Shown: positions 12,317 through 24,540 of the stretch, piece by piece
How the letters are laid out: each line of letters starts with the position of its first letter
Position numbering within the stretch: position 1 is the first letter of the stretch
Source of the DNA: Hemileia vastatrix
Taxonomy: Eukaryota; Basidiomycota; Pucciniomycetes; Pucciniales; Zaghouaniaceae
Length of the DNA stretch: 64,000 nt
Assembly (NCBI GenBank): GCA_030280995.1
Contig: JASXTE010000015.1
Span: 22,960,501 to 23,024,500, forward strand
Direction: 5' to 3'
Made by a program: the position numbers and the translations under genes
Notes under the pieces: generated by a model
Told to the model about the DNA's origin: nothing
Databases searched by the model: none
What the model saw: only the letters and a program-made list of their open reading frames with translations

Positions 12317-14646
12317 ATGCCTCATCATCATAGATCTTCTCAAAGGCAGCCATCACCCAGTTGTTCTTCAAATCCCACTACTCCCTCTTTCCCCTGCTCT
12401 GCTGAGAAATCCAAAATTTTTCAACTAAAGAAAGATGATCATCTCATTCTTATCAACTGGATAAAAACTAAATCTAACTATGATTCTTGTTTTGGTACTG
12501 AGTATGTGACTAAAATACGACGGCCCCCACATCAAAAGTTAATGGTTATCTTCTAATGGCCAACATATTACAGAATAAGACTAAGGGAAGGATAGATCTT
12601 TTACCAAAAAAGATGTCTGAACGCTTCAAGCATTATCAAGCCAAGTACAAGAAGGCAAAGACTCTTTAATCTTCTACTGGTTTTGGTATTACTGACCTCA
12701 ATATCAGTAAGGGCATCAAATCTGTCAGTATAGTCTAGTATACAAGTATGATATAATAGTGTTTATTTATGGTCCTACTACTTATTGATAAATGATTTAT
12801 TGATTAAACCTCAGGGGAAGACTAATAAAATAGTTATACTCAAATAAAACTCACAATACTTGGATTTAAATGCGTGCTAGTGGTGGAAAATAGATGAATA
12901 AAATATAGTTATAGCTTATATAAAGATAATATCAATTTATAATGGCTTTATAATATATTTCTGAATGCTAATAGTTGTATTGTAGTGTTTGTTTGAGTTG
13001 TAGTAATTGAATGATGTTACATAACCGTCAAAATCCCTCCTTACTTATACCCAAATCCACTGGAGTGCACAGACCTTCAATCCAGATGATGTCACTGCTA
13101 TCCCCGGAAATTACAGCACTGTGAGGGCCCATCACCTCCCCATGGCGTCCACTTCAAGAAGATTCAACACCCAGACCTCCAGTAAGGACCCTCCATCACA
13201 ATTAATGATAACACAGATCTATACCACAAATAGAAAATCCAGATAAAAGCGGATACCATAAAGAAACAGGTAAAATAAACAATCAAAAAGAGATTTAATG
13301 AAACCAAAAGCATATAAAGGAAAAAAATAAAATTTCCAAGCACCCAATAGCATCCCCAAGCATCCACGTTAACCCAGAAATGACCTTCCAACCCATAAAT
13401 CCGTGAATAACCATCCAAGGAAGTAAATTAAGTTGTCCAAACTGAGTGTATGCGCCTGATATAGATGTCTATGCTTCTGTAGGAGTTGTGAGTCCACTGA
13501 TTTTGTCCATATGACCTAAAATAAGCAGAAAAACAAAGGTTATAGGCTATTAAGGGGCTAAAACCCACTTATATACCTAAATATACGTAATATACTGCAT
13601 ATTTCACTGAATATGAGATTTATGTATACGTATAAGCTTATGTATGTCAATAATTACTTCATATCACTTAAGATAAGTATATTATGACTCCATTAACACC
13701 TTAATAAGTATTATTAGGCTAGGGATAAGCTATTTAAACTACTATAAGTTATATAATAGAATAATAATTATATATATATATATAATAAAATAATATATAT
13801 TATTATTTTAACCTTATTTTTAAGATATAAGCTTAAGTTATTTAAGGTTATCTTATTTTAAGTATAAGAAATACTCAGTCCTAGGGATATCTAGGCTGAC
13901 AAAATCCATATATGATAAACTTGATTCTTTATGTCCTTACTTTAAAGAGATGGATTCTATTTTTGAAGAGAAAGCTGATGTTAATCCTAAAAACATGTTG
14001 GATGGTGAAGATGCTATCTCCAAACATGATTTTGAAAGAAATCTTTTTCCTTCCTCTTCTACTCAAGCCTCCCCTCATTTAACTTCCACAAATAAAGATA
14101 TCTTTTCAATAGATCCTTATGACAATATAAACCAACCTGATCTAACTCAAGTATGTTTTTTTTCTTTTATCTTACCAATTATTTTTTTTATTTACATTTT
14201 CTTATTTATAAATAGGCTGAAGAACTAACGCATGAGCCACAATGAACTGAGTCAGAGCCAGGAGAAAATGAAGAGGAGGAAATTGTGACCTTGAACATAA
14301 AGTGATGGGCCTTAAGTAGTCTAAATTTACACTCTCAAAGAAAAAAAAATTGTGATACTTCATCTCAAACCCCTTTTTCTTCTATTGAAGAATTTTTAGA
14401 GAAATGTGATGCTGGTAAGTAATACCATACCTCTTAATGCTTTACTCTGCTTTTCTTCTACTTTTTGTTAATATTTCTTTTTACTCTAGAACAAGTGGAA
14501 GTTTATAAAGAGACTCTAAATTTCGAAAAGCAAAAATACAAGCTCTCTTTAAGGAGGGGTGTTAGGGCACAAGACTTGGAGGAGAAGGAATTTGAACTAA
14601 CTCTTATTATTGAGAAATCAAAGAAAGAGGTTATACTGATAGTATA
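12317..14646 (+). pseudogene. SANT/coiled-coil Harbinger accessory protein, broken
   Basis: Homologue of the H2 accessory gene (57656-59053). The ATG at 12317 starts MPHHHRSSQRQPSPSCSS; the SANT-like part has KKDDHLILINWIKTKSNYDS and CFGTE. One C is missing from a C-run near 12525, shifting the frame; a TAA follows near 12667; the solo LTR enters at 12723; the reading then resumes at 13907 with LDSLCPYFKEMDSIFEEKADVNPKNMLDGED (matched in two blocks). The C-terminal heptad region EQVEVYKETLNFEKQKYKL lies at 14490-14630. Clearly dead. Confidence 0.85.
12723..13901 (-). repeat. Solo LTR, family C (related to family A)
   Basis: 1179 bp, reverse orientation (starts TGTCAGCCTAGATATCCC read from 13901). 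Flanked by a perfect 5-bp duplication AAATC (12718-12722 and 13902-13906). It divides the accessory-gene relic. No internal element sequence, so it arose by recombination between two LTRs. Confidence 0.9.
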
Positions 14647-14781
14647 AGAGAATTTTAGTGAGAAATTATAGGAAAATTAATTGGTTTTAAAGAAAGTAGA
14701 AAAAAGTTTGCAAATTGGGGTAAATAGAAAGTATGAGAATAAGCTTGGAATATGAGAAAAAAAGAGAGGAAAAAGAATTTT

Positions 14782-15574
14782 TGTCAGGCTATATTTAAGT
14801 ACAGAGATGTGAGTAGCATTATTTAGTCATTTTTCCTGAAGATTTAAATGGTCCACTATTAATTGAATTTTTCCAGGGTAAAATAAAGTAACTAAATAAT
14901 TCATTATAATATAATAGACTCAGTCATTTAATCTCACTTATTCTAATGGGTTAAATCTTACAGTTGGTAGAGAAATAGTATAATGACTAAAATAATATTT
15001 AAAAGTCTTATAAAAGTAATACTGAATATAATTGTAATTTATTATTTATATGATATAAAAGATTTTGTAATGAGTGTAGAATAATTTCCAAAAATCTCTT
15101 TATATACCAAAAAATCCCTGGTGTCCACCCCTTGTTCCCCAGACCCACTACACTGCCCTCCCCAGACATTTCAGCACCATGAGGGTGCTCATCTCCTCAT
15201 GGTGTACACTTCAAGAGGTTTAAAAGGACCAGAGTCTAAACGAAATTCCCCTCACAAAATAATAGCCCAATTACATGCCATAATATACCAATATGGAAGA
15301 ATAATACATAAAATGAACTAACATCCCCAAACCAGCATATATGCATGCCAATCCTTTATGGAACCAATTAAAAAAAGAAATAATAGGAACCAAACAAAAT
15401 ACCTTATTTTAGAAGATCAAAATTAGAAATTAAAATACTAAATTTAAATAGATTACTACTGAAATTCCCATTCCAAAATACAAAATAGTGAGTTTTAAAC
15501 CTTACCAAATACACCACAAAAAAGGTTCCAAACCTGCCATTAAAAAATTAAATACACCTGCCCTGGACAGCTGA
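14782..15574 (-). repeat. Truncated or divergent solo LTR related to families A and C
   Basis: Begins TGTCAGGCTATATTTAAGTA and shares blocks with family C (TGAGGG...ACTTCAAGA near 15180-15220) and with family A (the CTCAGTCATTTAATCTCACT region near 14920). A possible 5-bp duplication ATTTT flanks 14777-14781 and 15575-15579, but the right end reads GCTGA instead of CTGACA. Confidence 0.5.
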
Positions 15575-16300
15575 ATTTTTCTCCAAAAACATCTTTTTTT
15601 TGGTTCAAAAAAGTCATCAAAACACTTTCCTTCTTCATCATGATCAGTCAGCACTAGATACAGAGATTCCAACACCTAAATTTTTTTCACCTTATCTTCA
15701 AGGCCTTATTCATACAAATAAGGTACATGAATCATCAGCACTTAATAAATACCTTAACTATAAACTTAGGCTTAATCTTAATTAATCTTCTTTAACATAA
15801 AATTCGACTTTCAGTCTACCATCAACGTGAGATCACATCTACAGCTCTAGCTCTTGATCTAATGTTTAATTCTGATACTGACTCCAATGCTGAACTACCC
15901 ATACCAATAGAATTTAGAAGTGGTTTATCATCTAAAACCAGTGCTATGAACTATAAAACACTACCAATAACCCTTTCTCATTTTAAAGGCTTAGATTAAC
16001 TAATTTACAATTTTGTGCAATAAAAATCTCCAGGTTCCCAGTCTCATTTGTTTTGGTTCACCTCCCTGACTTAAAATTGCACAAAATTTTCAATTGAATG
16101 AAATTTATAAGATTCAGTCTCACTAAGATATCTCATCTTCTCTTCATCTATCACTTCCACAACTCATTGTTGGTTCTTATACTTCTCACTTCACAGCTCT
16201 CTAGATAAATCACTTTCGCATTTTTTGAAATTTAATTGATGATTGAAATGTCTTTCTTTTTTGTCTTTTTTTTCTTTCTTTTATCATTTTTTATTTTAAT
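15575..16300. other. AT-rich stretch, possible transposase N-terminus relic
   Basis: Mostly unrecognised. At about 15825-15945 the forward strand reads TALALDLMFNSDTDSN, which resembles the start of the H1 transposase (MALELLLDSDSDSD). This may be the last trace of the transposase of the 11840 relic, but the strand is opposite to what H2 would predict. Confidence 0.25.
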
Positions 16301-16354
16301 AATTGATTGATTTGATCGTTTTTCTTGGCTTTCCATCTTTTTTATTCTTGATTT

Positions 16355-16995
16355 GCCAACTTTTAGGTGTTTTTAGGTGTTTTTTGGTCATGTTTAGGTT
16401 TTTTCTCTTTTTTGGGCCTTTTTTTTTGCTAAATTTATTTAAAATCATTCATAAAACATTAAGAAGTATTTTCCAAGAATTTTCCACTTGATTTTAAGTG
16501 TTTTTGGGTGAATTTTAGCCTTTCTGGCTGCCATAACCATTTTAAAATGTTTTCCAAGAATTTTTCAGTAATTTATAGGTGTTTTTTTTGGCTATTTTGG
16601 GTAATTTATTCATTAAAACCAATCACATTCATTTGGAAACAATTTAAGAATATTTTAAAATCATTTTTAAGTGATTTTCAGAGGTTTTTGGCACTTTTCT
16701 GGAATATTTTTGGGAACTTTGTTTTGTAACTTTTTTCCACTTTTCTAGTAGCTTTTGGGACACTTTTTTGGGGACTTTTGGGCACCTTTGGGACACTTTT
16801 TTGAGAATTTTTGGGTCACCTTTTTGGAACTTTTTCACATATTTATGGGAACTTTTGGAGACTTTCTTAGGAGACTTCTGGATGTTTTTTGGAACTTTTT
16901 CAACTTTTCCAGAAGCTTTTTTTAAATTTTTTGGTGACTTCTTGAACTATTTCAAGTATGTTTTATCTAATTTTATTATTTTTTATTTAGATTGA
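16355..16995. repeat. Cryptic T/G-rich tandem repeats
   Basis: Short T-rich units with the pattern TTTTTGG(G/A)(A/C)ACTTT recur every 20-30 bases, clearest at 16735-16925. The open frames across it are Phe/Trp-rich translations of this repeat and are not genes. Confidence 0.6.
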
Positions 16996-17230
16996 TTTTA
17001 CTTGCATTTTAAAGATAAAAATGACTGAAAATCTAGAGTTGGTTTACCAGATTCATAAGGTAAGAAACAAAGGTAATGTAAAAAACAAAACATTAGGTAT
17101 GCAAAAAAAGTATGGGGTCTAATATAGGTTGTCAATTTTTATTTTTATTTCATAAATTAACATTTAAAAAGTCATACATGATACTATACTTACCTAATTT
17201 AATGAGCCATTAGGCCATGTGTTGTATGGC
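16996..17230. other. AT-rich spacer left of element A2
   Basis: No gene or element end recognised. It ends in ATGGC directly before the A2 LTR. Confidence 0.6.
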
Positions 17231-18722
17231 TGTCAGTCTTAGTTTAAGTAAAGAGACATGAACTAGCTTGAATGGTCAGTTTTCTAGAAAATTTTAATGG
17301 TCCTATATGAATACTGTAGCACAAATCCAATAAGTATTAAAATGTAACTCAATATAAGGGTCTCAGTAATTTAAATCTCACTAATTATATATATGGCTTA
17401 CAATATTATAGTTTGTAGAAAAATAGATTTAATAATTAATATAATATTCAAAGATTTATAAGTGCTATTGATATTTATTGTAATTGTATTGGTTATATAT
17501 TTGAATTGTAATGATAAAGAATGTAGAAAACAAGACCAAAAACCCCCTCCTTTATACACAATAACTTCCCCAATGAACCCCTTGATTTAACAGCTCTATA
17601 CATGATTAATTACGCCTCATTCCAGCTAATAGACATGTTCAACAACATAAAGAGTGATCAATAAAATAATTAGAATGATATCACCTGCCAAAATCCTGCA
17701 GTAATAGGGATAATCCATCAAAAATAAAGAATAAGCAAAAAAGAGAGTAAATGCATGTAATACATTTAAAATAAAAGACTAAAAGGGAAAATTAAGACCA
17801 ATTATTACTTAATATTAAGGGGGATTTACAGTAGAAATTATGTGGCTAATCATGACATTATACTACATGAAATCCCCATTCATAAATAACCAAAATTGAC
17901 TGAGAAACCACTTAAAACCCCAAAAAAGGGCATGAGATGTGGGGTAACTATATGAAGTCCTTGGAGGGCGCTTGCACAGGTAAATCCTTGACTAATTTAG
18001 GCAAATTTAAGCGTGGTAGTGAATTAAAGTGCCAAGCTTGAGGTTATTAATGAAATTGGTGCATATATTAGGGCCAATGCATTTATAATTAATCTAGGAC
18101 ACTAAATAAGTGCCTGTTGCCTATTTTAGTGTGTTTCCCCACAGTGGGCATAGAATGTGGCGTAATTATAGTTTTAAAAAGCTAAATTTGCTAAAAGTGA
18201 AGCTATTCACATGGGAAAAATGCAGGCAGTATGTGGCCAGTACACAGAAGCCATTTCTGGCATAAAAAACACCAAATTTGAAAAGTGTTATTTTTATGCA
18301 TTTGAATAGCCAAATCAATAGTTCTAATTAAGAAAAATTGATCTTTCAAAGCGCATTTTTAATATTATTAATTTAATAGTGCATATGGTCAACTTTTAGG
18401 TGATTTAAAGTGCATTTCTAGGTTTTCACATAAAACAATGAAAACAACAGCTTTAAGTCTACTTAAAAATTATGTAGCCTTAGATTTAAGGTTCTTAAGA
18501 TTACCCTAACATATCCCAACTCAATATTAAGTACATAAGAATTATAAAAGGTGGATATATGCATGTATATAAGGTTTTATAAGTGCATAGTTTTTATTTT
18601 ATCATAAATTTACTTATGTATACTATTTGTGTACTCTAAATTATTGCTCCCATGTATAGTCCATGCTTTTAACATAACTTATCAGTACTTTTTACTCAGT
18701 AATGGGGATATTCAGGCTGAAA
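17231..18722 (-). repeat. 3' LTR of A2
   Basis: 1492 bp, begins TGTCAGTCTTAG at the left and ends CTGAAA at the right, beside the polypurine-tract equivalent of CTTGCCCACCC. Colinear with the A1 LTR and the A2 5' LTR. Confidence 0.88.
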
Positions 18723-18897
18723 CTTGCCCACCCAAAAAAAACAATAAAAAAATGATAAGTTATACACTTTTTTTTATGTTATCTTTCAGGCATTCAGAAA
18801 GTTCTGTAGCATTAAAGATTAATTCCTTAAAGAAATAAAACATAATAAAATATTATGAGTACAGTTTTTCTAACCCCTCAGATGGTTGGAAAGAAAT

Positions 18898-21800
18898 TTA
18901 TTTCCGTTTAAATTTTTTCAAGAAGGGAGGATAGATTTGAAATTTCTTTTCCAGGTATCCATTTATCAAATTCATTTGATTTCCCCTTAAATCTTAATAT
19001 AACTCAGTTACTTTCTCTTTAGTAAGAAATATTTTCTTGAGTATTTTTTCAAACTCTGATTTTTCCACAATTTCTTCAGGTTGCTTTTTAGGACTTCCTC
19101 TTCTTTTTGGAAATAAGTCAGGATCATTTGCATGGCAAGGTTTTAATAATGAGATTGGGAAAACTGGATGTTTCTTATCATATGGGGAATTTTTCTTTTC
19201 ATATTCAAATGCTTTTTGGATGCATTCCTCTGCATGCTTTCTACACATTTGTTTAAAATGAATAAATTATTTATTTCCAGGGTGTATATCTAACCTTTTT
19301 AATTTATTTAAATGATTTACTGGGGTATTTGTTACATATCCCAGCCAGAGTTCAAATGGTTTTTTCTCTGTTTCAGAATGAGTTGTGCTATTATAAGCAA
19401 ATTTGAGGCCATTAATTAATGTTACCTAGTCATGTGTTAATTTCTCATTTTCTTTGTATTCTAATCCAAAGGAACAATATCTTCTGATCATATCTTTCAG
19501 AGTCTGTATCATTCTCTCAGCCTGCCCATCAGTTTGCGGATGGTGTGCTGTAGACAATTTCAATTGACACCCTGATACTTCCATAAAAGATGTCCAGAAC
19601 TCTGAAGTAAATTTAGGGTCTCTGTCAGAGATTATGGATTTGGGGAACCCAGAAGTATTCATCATTTGAGTCCACCATACACTACGCAATATAGGGGGTG
19701 GACTTGCTATAAAGTCCTCAACCTGAACTCAGATGGAACTCAGACTCAACTCATACTGAACCAATACTGAACTCTACTTGAACACCCACCTAAAACTTTT
19801 CTGCTGAGTGGTGTTCATCCCTGATTGTATGGTTCTTATATCAATAGCTCAATGTGCGTTCAATCTGTGGTGAGTTTGGGTCCAAGGTTGCGGATTTGCT
19901 AGCAAGTGCCCCCCCATATTGTGTGGTGATAGTAATGCCAAGTCTTTTTCAGATACCTCTTTATGGGTAGGGATAAATTTACACATTTTAGTTAATCCAT
20001 CTACAATTACCCAGCAAGAATTGAAGCTTTCTTTTCCTGCTAATGGCAAGCCAGTGAAAAATCTATGTTTATAATTTCCCATGGATCTTTTGGCTGCTCT
20101 ATTTGTTGTAATAAACCAGCTCTTTTTCCAGTAAACCTTTAGATTTCTGAGAAGAGTCACATGTTTTAATGTATTTTTGTACATCTTCTTTCATGTTTAT
20201 CCACCAGGCTGTGTTTTTAAATCTATTTAATGTTTTGTGAAAATCAAAATGACCAGCTAAGATTTCATCATGAAAAGTACTTAACATTAACTCTTTCATA
20301 GAAGGTGGTATAACTATTACATTACTTAGCTTTTTCCTGTAATATATGTACCCATTTTCAATTGTCATTTTACCTTTTTCCAAGGCAGTTTTATACTTTG
20401 GAGGTAAGATTTTAATTAATGCACTCATAGAGGCATTAGTTGGATCATTTGAAATGGTAGATAATTTAGACAAATATTTATCAGATGATTAATTTTCTAA
20501 TATAGTTTGCATAAATTCTTCCTCTAAATCCACTATATAAATCCCAAATATATGTAAAACCTCATTTTCAGATACATATGCTGGGCTGTCTGTATCATTT
20601 GGCAAACGGCTTCTGGATAAAAAATCCACATTAGAATTTAATGTTCCTGCTCTATGAGTGATTTTCATTCTTCATCTGTACTCTTGTACAGCTAGTTGCC
20701 ATCTAAAAATGTGCCTATTAGGTGTTTTCATGTTTAGTAGTGATTTTACTGCACTGCAATATGTTATTAATTCTAAATTCTGGTCTTCCAGATAGTAATG
20801 AAGTTTCTCCAGGGCCCACACAACAGCTAAGCATTCCAATTGGGTGGCACCATACCTTAATTCTGTCTTTCTTAAGGTTCTAGATATATAACAGATAACA
20901 ACTTCAGATAATTTCCCATTTATTATCTGTTTCTGCTGTAAAGCAGCACCTAACCCTGTGAAACTTGCATTGGTATACAAGATAAAATAGAGGTTAAAAT
21001 CTGGCAGTCCCAATATTGGAGCTGACATTAAACATTCCTTCAATTTATTAAAGGTGTGTTGTCTTTCATTATTCCAAATGAAAGCCTCATTTTTCCTGAT
21101 TAATGTTCTTAAATGGGCTGAAATGGATTGGTAGTTTTTTATATACTGCCTATAATATCCACACATACCTAAAAAAGTTTGAAAATCTTTCACATTCTTA
21201 GGTATACTAATGTTTTTTATTTCTGCCACTTTTTTCTGGTCAACACAAATTTTTAATCCAGATACAACATGTCCAATTACTTTCAAGGATTGGAACCCAG
21301 ACTTACACTTCTTTAATGAAATTGTCATATTAATTTCATCCATTTTTTGAAATACTCTTTTCAGGTGATTTAAATTTTCATCATATGTTTTTGAAAACAC
21401 TATGATATCATAAATATAGACTAAAAGCCATCCTTCAACCATTTCCTGATGAAAGATACTATACATCAATTTTTTGAAGACTGAAGGCGCATTCTTTGGG
21501 CCAAAAGGCATTCTCACATATCTATATGTCCCCATGTGTGTGGTTATGAGTAAGAAATTCTGAGAATTCTTTTCCAGAGGAATCTAGTGGTAAACTTTGT
21601 TTCCATCCAGACAATAAATATATTTTGCTCCTTGAAAGGTAGAATGGATAGAAGCTATCCTTGGTAGAGCGTAAATATCATCTACAGTGTATATATTCAG
21701 AGCTCCGTAATCACCATATAATCTTGCCTTATCTTTTTCATAAAAAATTAAAACAGGTGGAATAACACAATACTTAGGTTTTGTGTCCACTTTTTCAAAA

Positions 21801-22597
21801 ATACCCATTTCTAACAACATTTTAATGTTGTCTTCAATGTCTTTCCTTTTTGCAGGAGAAGATGGGTAAGGTTTCTTTTTCAAGCTTCCAGGAATATAAT
21901 CCAGATCACAACTTAAAGAGATTTTCATCTCATGGTCTTTGACCAATCCTAGTTCATTTGAATCATGAGCAAATGCCATAGGATAAGATTTTATCAAGCT
22001 CAAAATATTTTTTTCTTCAATTTTTGAGAGTTGAGTACTGAAAGAGGCTTTTTGGATTTCATTTTCTAATTCTATCACTTCAGAGGTAGTTCTTCCACCT
22101 TGCAGTTGTTCTTCTTTAGAAGAAATGGAATAAACTTTATTTTCAGAGCAAATCTTGAATTTTCTTTTCATATGTACACCTATAGTGAAGCAACTATTTT
22201 CAGGATCTAATTTAATGCCAAATCTGCTCAATAGGTCATTGCCAATAATAAACCAATCACTACTATTATTATTATACATTACTAAAAATTCACAAACTGC
22301 TCTTACATATCCATTATTATATTTAAAGAATACAGCTGTTTTGTATTTTCCAATTGGATTTAATACTGAACCAAAACCCCTCCAGCTCTTTGTCTGTACA
22401 GGTTCTAGTTTTTCCTTATACTTACTATCTAGCTTCATTAAAGTTTTAATAGAAACTACCCTACCTGCAGCCCCAGTTTCAAGAATGGAATTCATTTCTT
22501 TTCCACATATAATAAAAGGTGCTCTAATAGGTGTTATTTTGTAAGTATCATGAGATACATCTTTGATAATTTCAGCTTCTTTAGTATGTTCAATCAT
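18898..22597 (-). pseudogene. Protease-RT-RNase H-integrase of A2, multiply mutated
   Basis: Pol of A2 in four or more blocks. The protease has ETGA where the family has D(S/T)GA. The RT active site reads YIYD instead of YIDD. RNase H has TNAS instead of TDAS and TY instead of TD. A TAG at 21584-21586 replaces the CAG of A1; further in-frame stops lie near 20667 (TGA) and 20490 (TAA). A one-base loss near 20125 shifts the frame in the integrase finger, the MITE splits the catalytic core, and about 165 bases are deleted near 19195, joining EYEKK to SPYDKKHPVFP. The chromodomain remnant ends at 18898. Several catalytic residues are gone, so it cannot function. Confidence 0.92.
19680..19928. mobile_element. 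MITE with GCAATATAGGGGG termini (CACTA-like), copy 2
   Basis: 249 bp. Ends CACTACGCAATATAGGGGG and, inverted, CACCACACAATATGGGGGG. Flanked by ATA on both sides (19677-19679, 19929-19931). Removing it rejoins the integrase frame as in A1 (DLALLWWTQMMN), which proves the insertion and its 3-bp duplication. The middle carries TGAACTC-type repeats as in 11116-11387. Confidence 0.92.
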
Positions 22598-22604
22598 TGG
22601 TTTA

Positions 22605-23435
22605 TCATCTGTGTTTCATAAAAACTGGTACACTTTCCACATAAGAGGTATTATCTTTAACTTTATCAGAATTTTTTAAAATGTTAGCTATTTCAATTTC
22701 TACTCTTTGTAACCTATATTTTATTACAGGTACATGAGTTAAGGTATCATTCACATTTGAAAAAGACAATTTTACACGTCCCTCTATGGTAGCCATAATA
22801 TTCTGAGAATGTTCCAATTTATTTTCTAAATTTATAATCTCAGAGTTTAATCTTTTGTTTTCATTGATTAATTCATTATTTGAATTCTCAATAATTTTTA
22901 ACCTATTGGCTGTTGTACTCAATGATTGTGTGAGGTTTAATAATACACTTTCTGTATTATTGTTTGACTCTCTAGAGAATTATTCCAATTTTTCAATTCT
23001 TAATAATAATTTACTAATTATTTTTTATTCCATTGCATTTTCTTTTAGAAAATATTCAATTTTTCCCGTGTCCAATTCAGAAGACTCATCATCAGGTTCA
23101 AGATTTAATTCAGTTGGTTCCATTTTTATATTAATAGCATTTTCCTAGTGTTCAATAAAACTATGTACATTGTCTTCATTTAAAGGCAAGTTTAACATGT
23201 TATTTTCACATGAATAATATTTTAAATCCTTATCAATTATGTCTAATAACTCTCTATCAATTTCATTACCTATAAGTAATTCATTGTTTGGATTATATAA
23301 TTGATCATGAGAAGATGGATGACTTACCAAGGTCTTATTCCATTTCCCCTGCCTCTCCTTGGCTTCCCCCTGGAAGGGTGACTGCTGGAGCCCTTCTGTT
23401 GATGGTTTTTGTAGTTTTGGGCGTACCAATCCCAT
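22605..23435 (-). pseudogene. Gag remnant of A2, capsid and zinc knuckle missing
   Basis: Two gag-frame blocks: 23145-23435 (LVSHPSSHDQLYNPNNELL) and 22605-22922, a coiled coil beginning MSTTANRLKIIENSNNEL. The coiled coil is followed within about ten bases by the protease block. Element B has roughly 450 residues here, with capsid and a CCHC zinc knuckle. A2 therefore has no capsid or nucleocapsid coding region. Confidence 0.75.
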
Positions 23436-23773
23436 TTACATTTGCATACAGTGATTTTTTGGTCCTCCTCTTGGGCTGGAGGTGTTGCTATGGAATTGTT
23501 GGGTGCCACTGTTGGTGGTTGAGCCTTTATTTCTACTAGAGCTTGATTGACTTCTAAAAAACCCTGAGCTGCTCTTTTCTCCAGATTGTTTATCTGGTCC
23601 ACTATATTGTTTACTCTTATTGTCAAGGTTTTCAGTAGTGTGGAGAGGGAGTGAATTTGTTCTTGTAAGGTATTTCTTGTTTTCTTTATTGATACCTGTT
23701 TTAATAGTTTTTCCCTTTCCTCCAGAGACATTTTTGGAGTGTTGCTGTTTGTGGGGGAATCATGGCCCTCCAT
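23324..23773 (-). CDS. Alternative-frame coiled-coil ORF upstream of gag (A2 copy)
   Basis: 149 codons from a true ATG (23773). Order of features: a charged N-terminus (SLEEREKLLKQ), a heptad region (LQEQIHSLSTLLKTL to VNNIVDQINNLEKR), a Pro/Ala-rich linker, then CKWDWYAQNYKNHQQ, a basic tail (PSRGKPRRGRG) and a terminal RPW. The B copy has WKWDYLMSHYQQ, PSR, GRRKK and a terminal LPW in the same order. It overlaps the gag-frame block 23145-23435. It stays open although A2 pol is wrecked. Function unknown; possibly an alternative Gag N-terminus or RNA-binding accessory. Confidence 0.5.
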   Translation of the reverse strand: MEGHDSPTNSNTPKMSLEEREKLLKQVSIKKTRNTLQEQIHSLSTLLKTLTIRVNNIVDQINNLEKRAAQGFLEVNQALVEIKAQPPTVAPNNSIATPPAQEEDQKITVCKCKWDWYAQNYKNHQQKGSSSHPSRGKPRRGRGNGIRPW

Positions 23774-24540
23774 TTAAATGTCCTGTAACAGGTCTTTCAG
23801 CTCTAGGTCTTAAGCTATAAGGTTTTGCCTTATTACTCACAATATCATTGTTTTCACACATTTTTACGTGGAATTTAATCAAAGAATTGAAATTTGAGAT
23901 CTGAAAACTTCAAAAAGGAGTTTTGTCAGTATTTATCAATAACACTGAAGACAATTTTATCGATTACTTGTAGGTATGAAGTGAATTTTTAAGTGCCAAA
24001 AGTCAAATATGCTTTTATGTGGTCACTTGATTTAACTGGTCTACAATATGTAGCTGTGTTTTTATATTTAAAAAAAGAAAATCTGTCAGTAAGATTCTTT
24101 CTAAATATTAAATGGATTTTACAAACCAATGAAAAGGGATAAAGAGTCCTGTTAAAAGAAAACAATTAATCAGTTTAATTGGTTTATCATCTGCAAAAAC
24201 CACAAATTTAGTTGGTCTATTGACAGACTCCCACTAATAACAATTTTTTGTTAAATTAGTGGTAAATATTTTTATCTGAAAAGATCACAAAATTAATTGG
24301 TCTATTGAAAGACTCCCACTAATAACAATTATATGTTAAATTAGTGGTAAAATTGTTGATTCAATATTACAATTTTATTATATAACAGGGCTTCTTTTTC
24401 TGAAATCACTATATGAGTGACCCCAACCTGCTGTAATTATCCAAATATTACTATAGGGATTTTGTTTACCTGTAGCCTCTTTTTTGAATTTTTTACTTAC
24501 TGGAGATAACCAACAGAATTCTTGAGGAAAGGTCTGCAAT
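23774..24540 (-). other. A2 5' leader with tandem duplication
   Basis: AT-rich leader between 5' LTR and gag. It holds two tandem copies of an approximately 80-bp unit (24187-24355), each containing TTGGTCTATTGA, AGACTCCCACTAATAACAAT and GTTAAATTAGTGGTAAA. Confidence 0.7.

Larger units (their letters stand above)
11840..14781 (+). mobile_element. H2-like Harbinger relic, accessory-gene end
   Basis: The left terminus AGGGGGTATCAATGTTGACC and the following CCGCAATTAA palindrome match the right end of H2 (59404, inverted). The accessory gene follows as in H2. The solo LTR at 12723-13901 splits it. No opposite terminus is visible before 17 kb, so the transposase half is lost or very decayed. Confidence 0.75.

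Noticed and set aside
13164..13418. 84-codon minus-strand frame
   Set aside because: Within solo LTR family C, with no domain.
16303..16995. Phe/Trp-rich open frames on both strands
   Set aside because: They follow the T/G-rich cryptic repeat, with no domain or codon bias.
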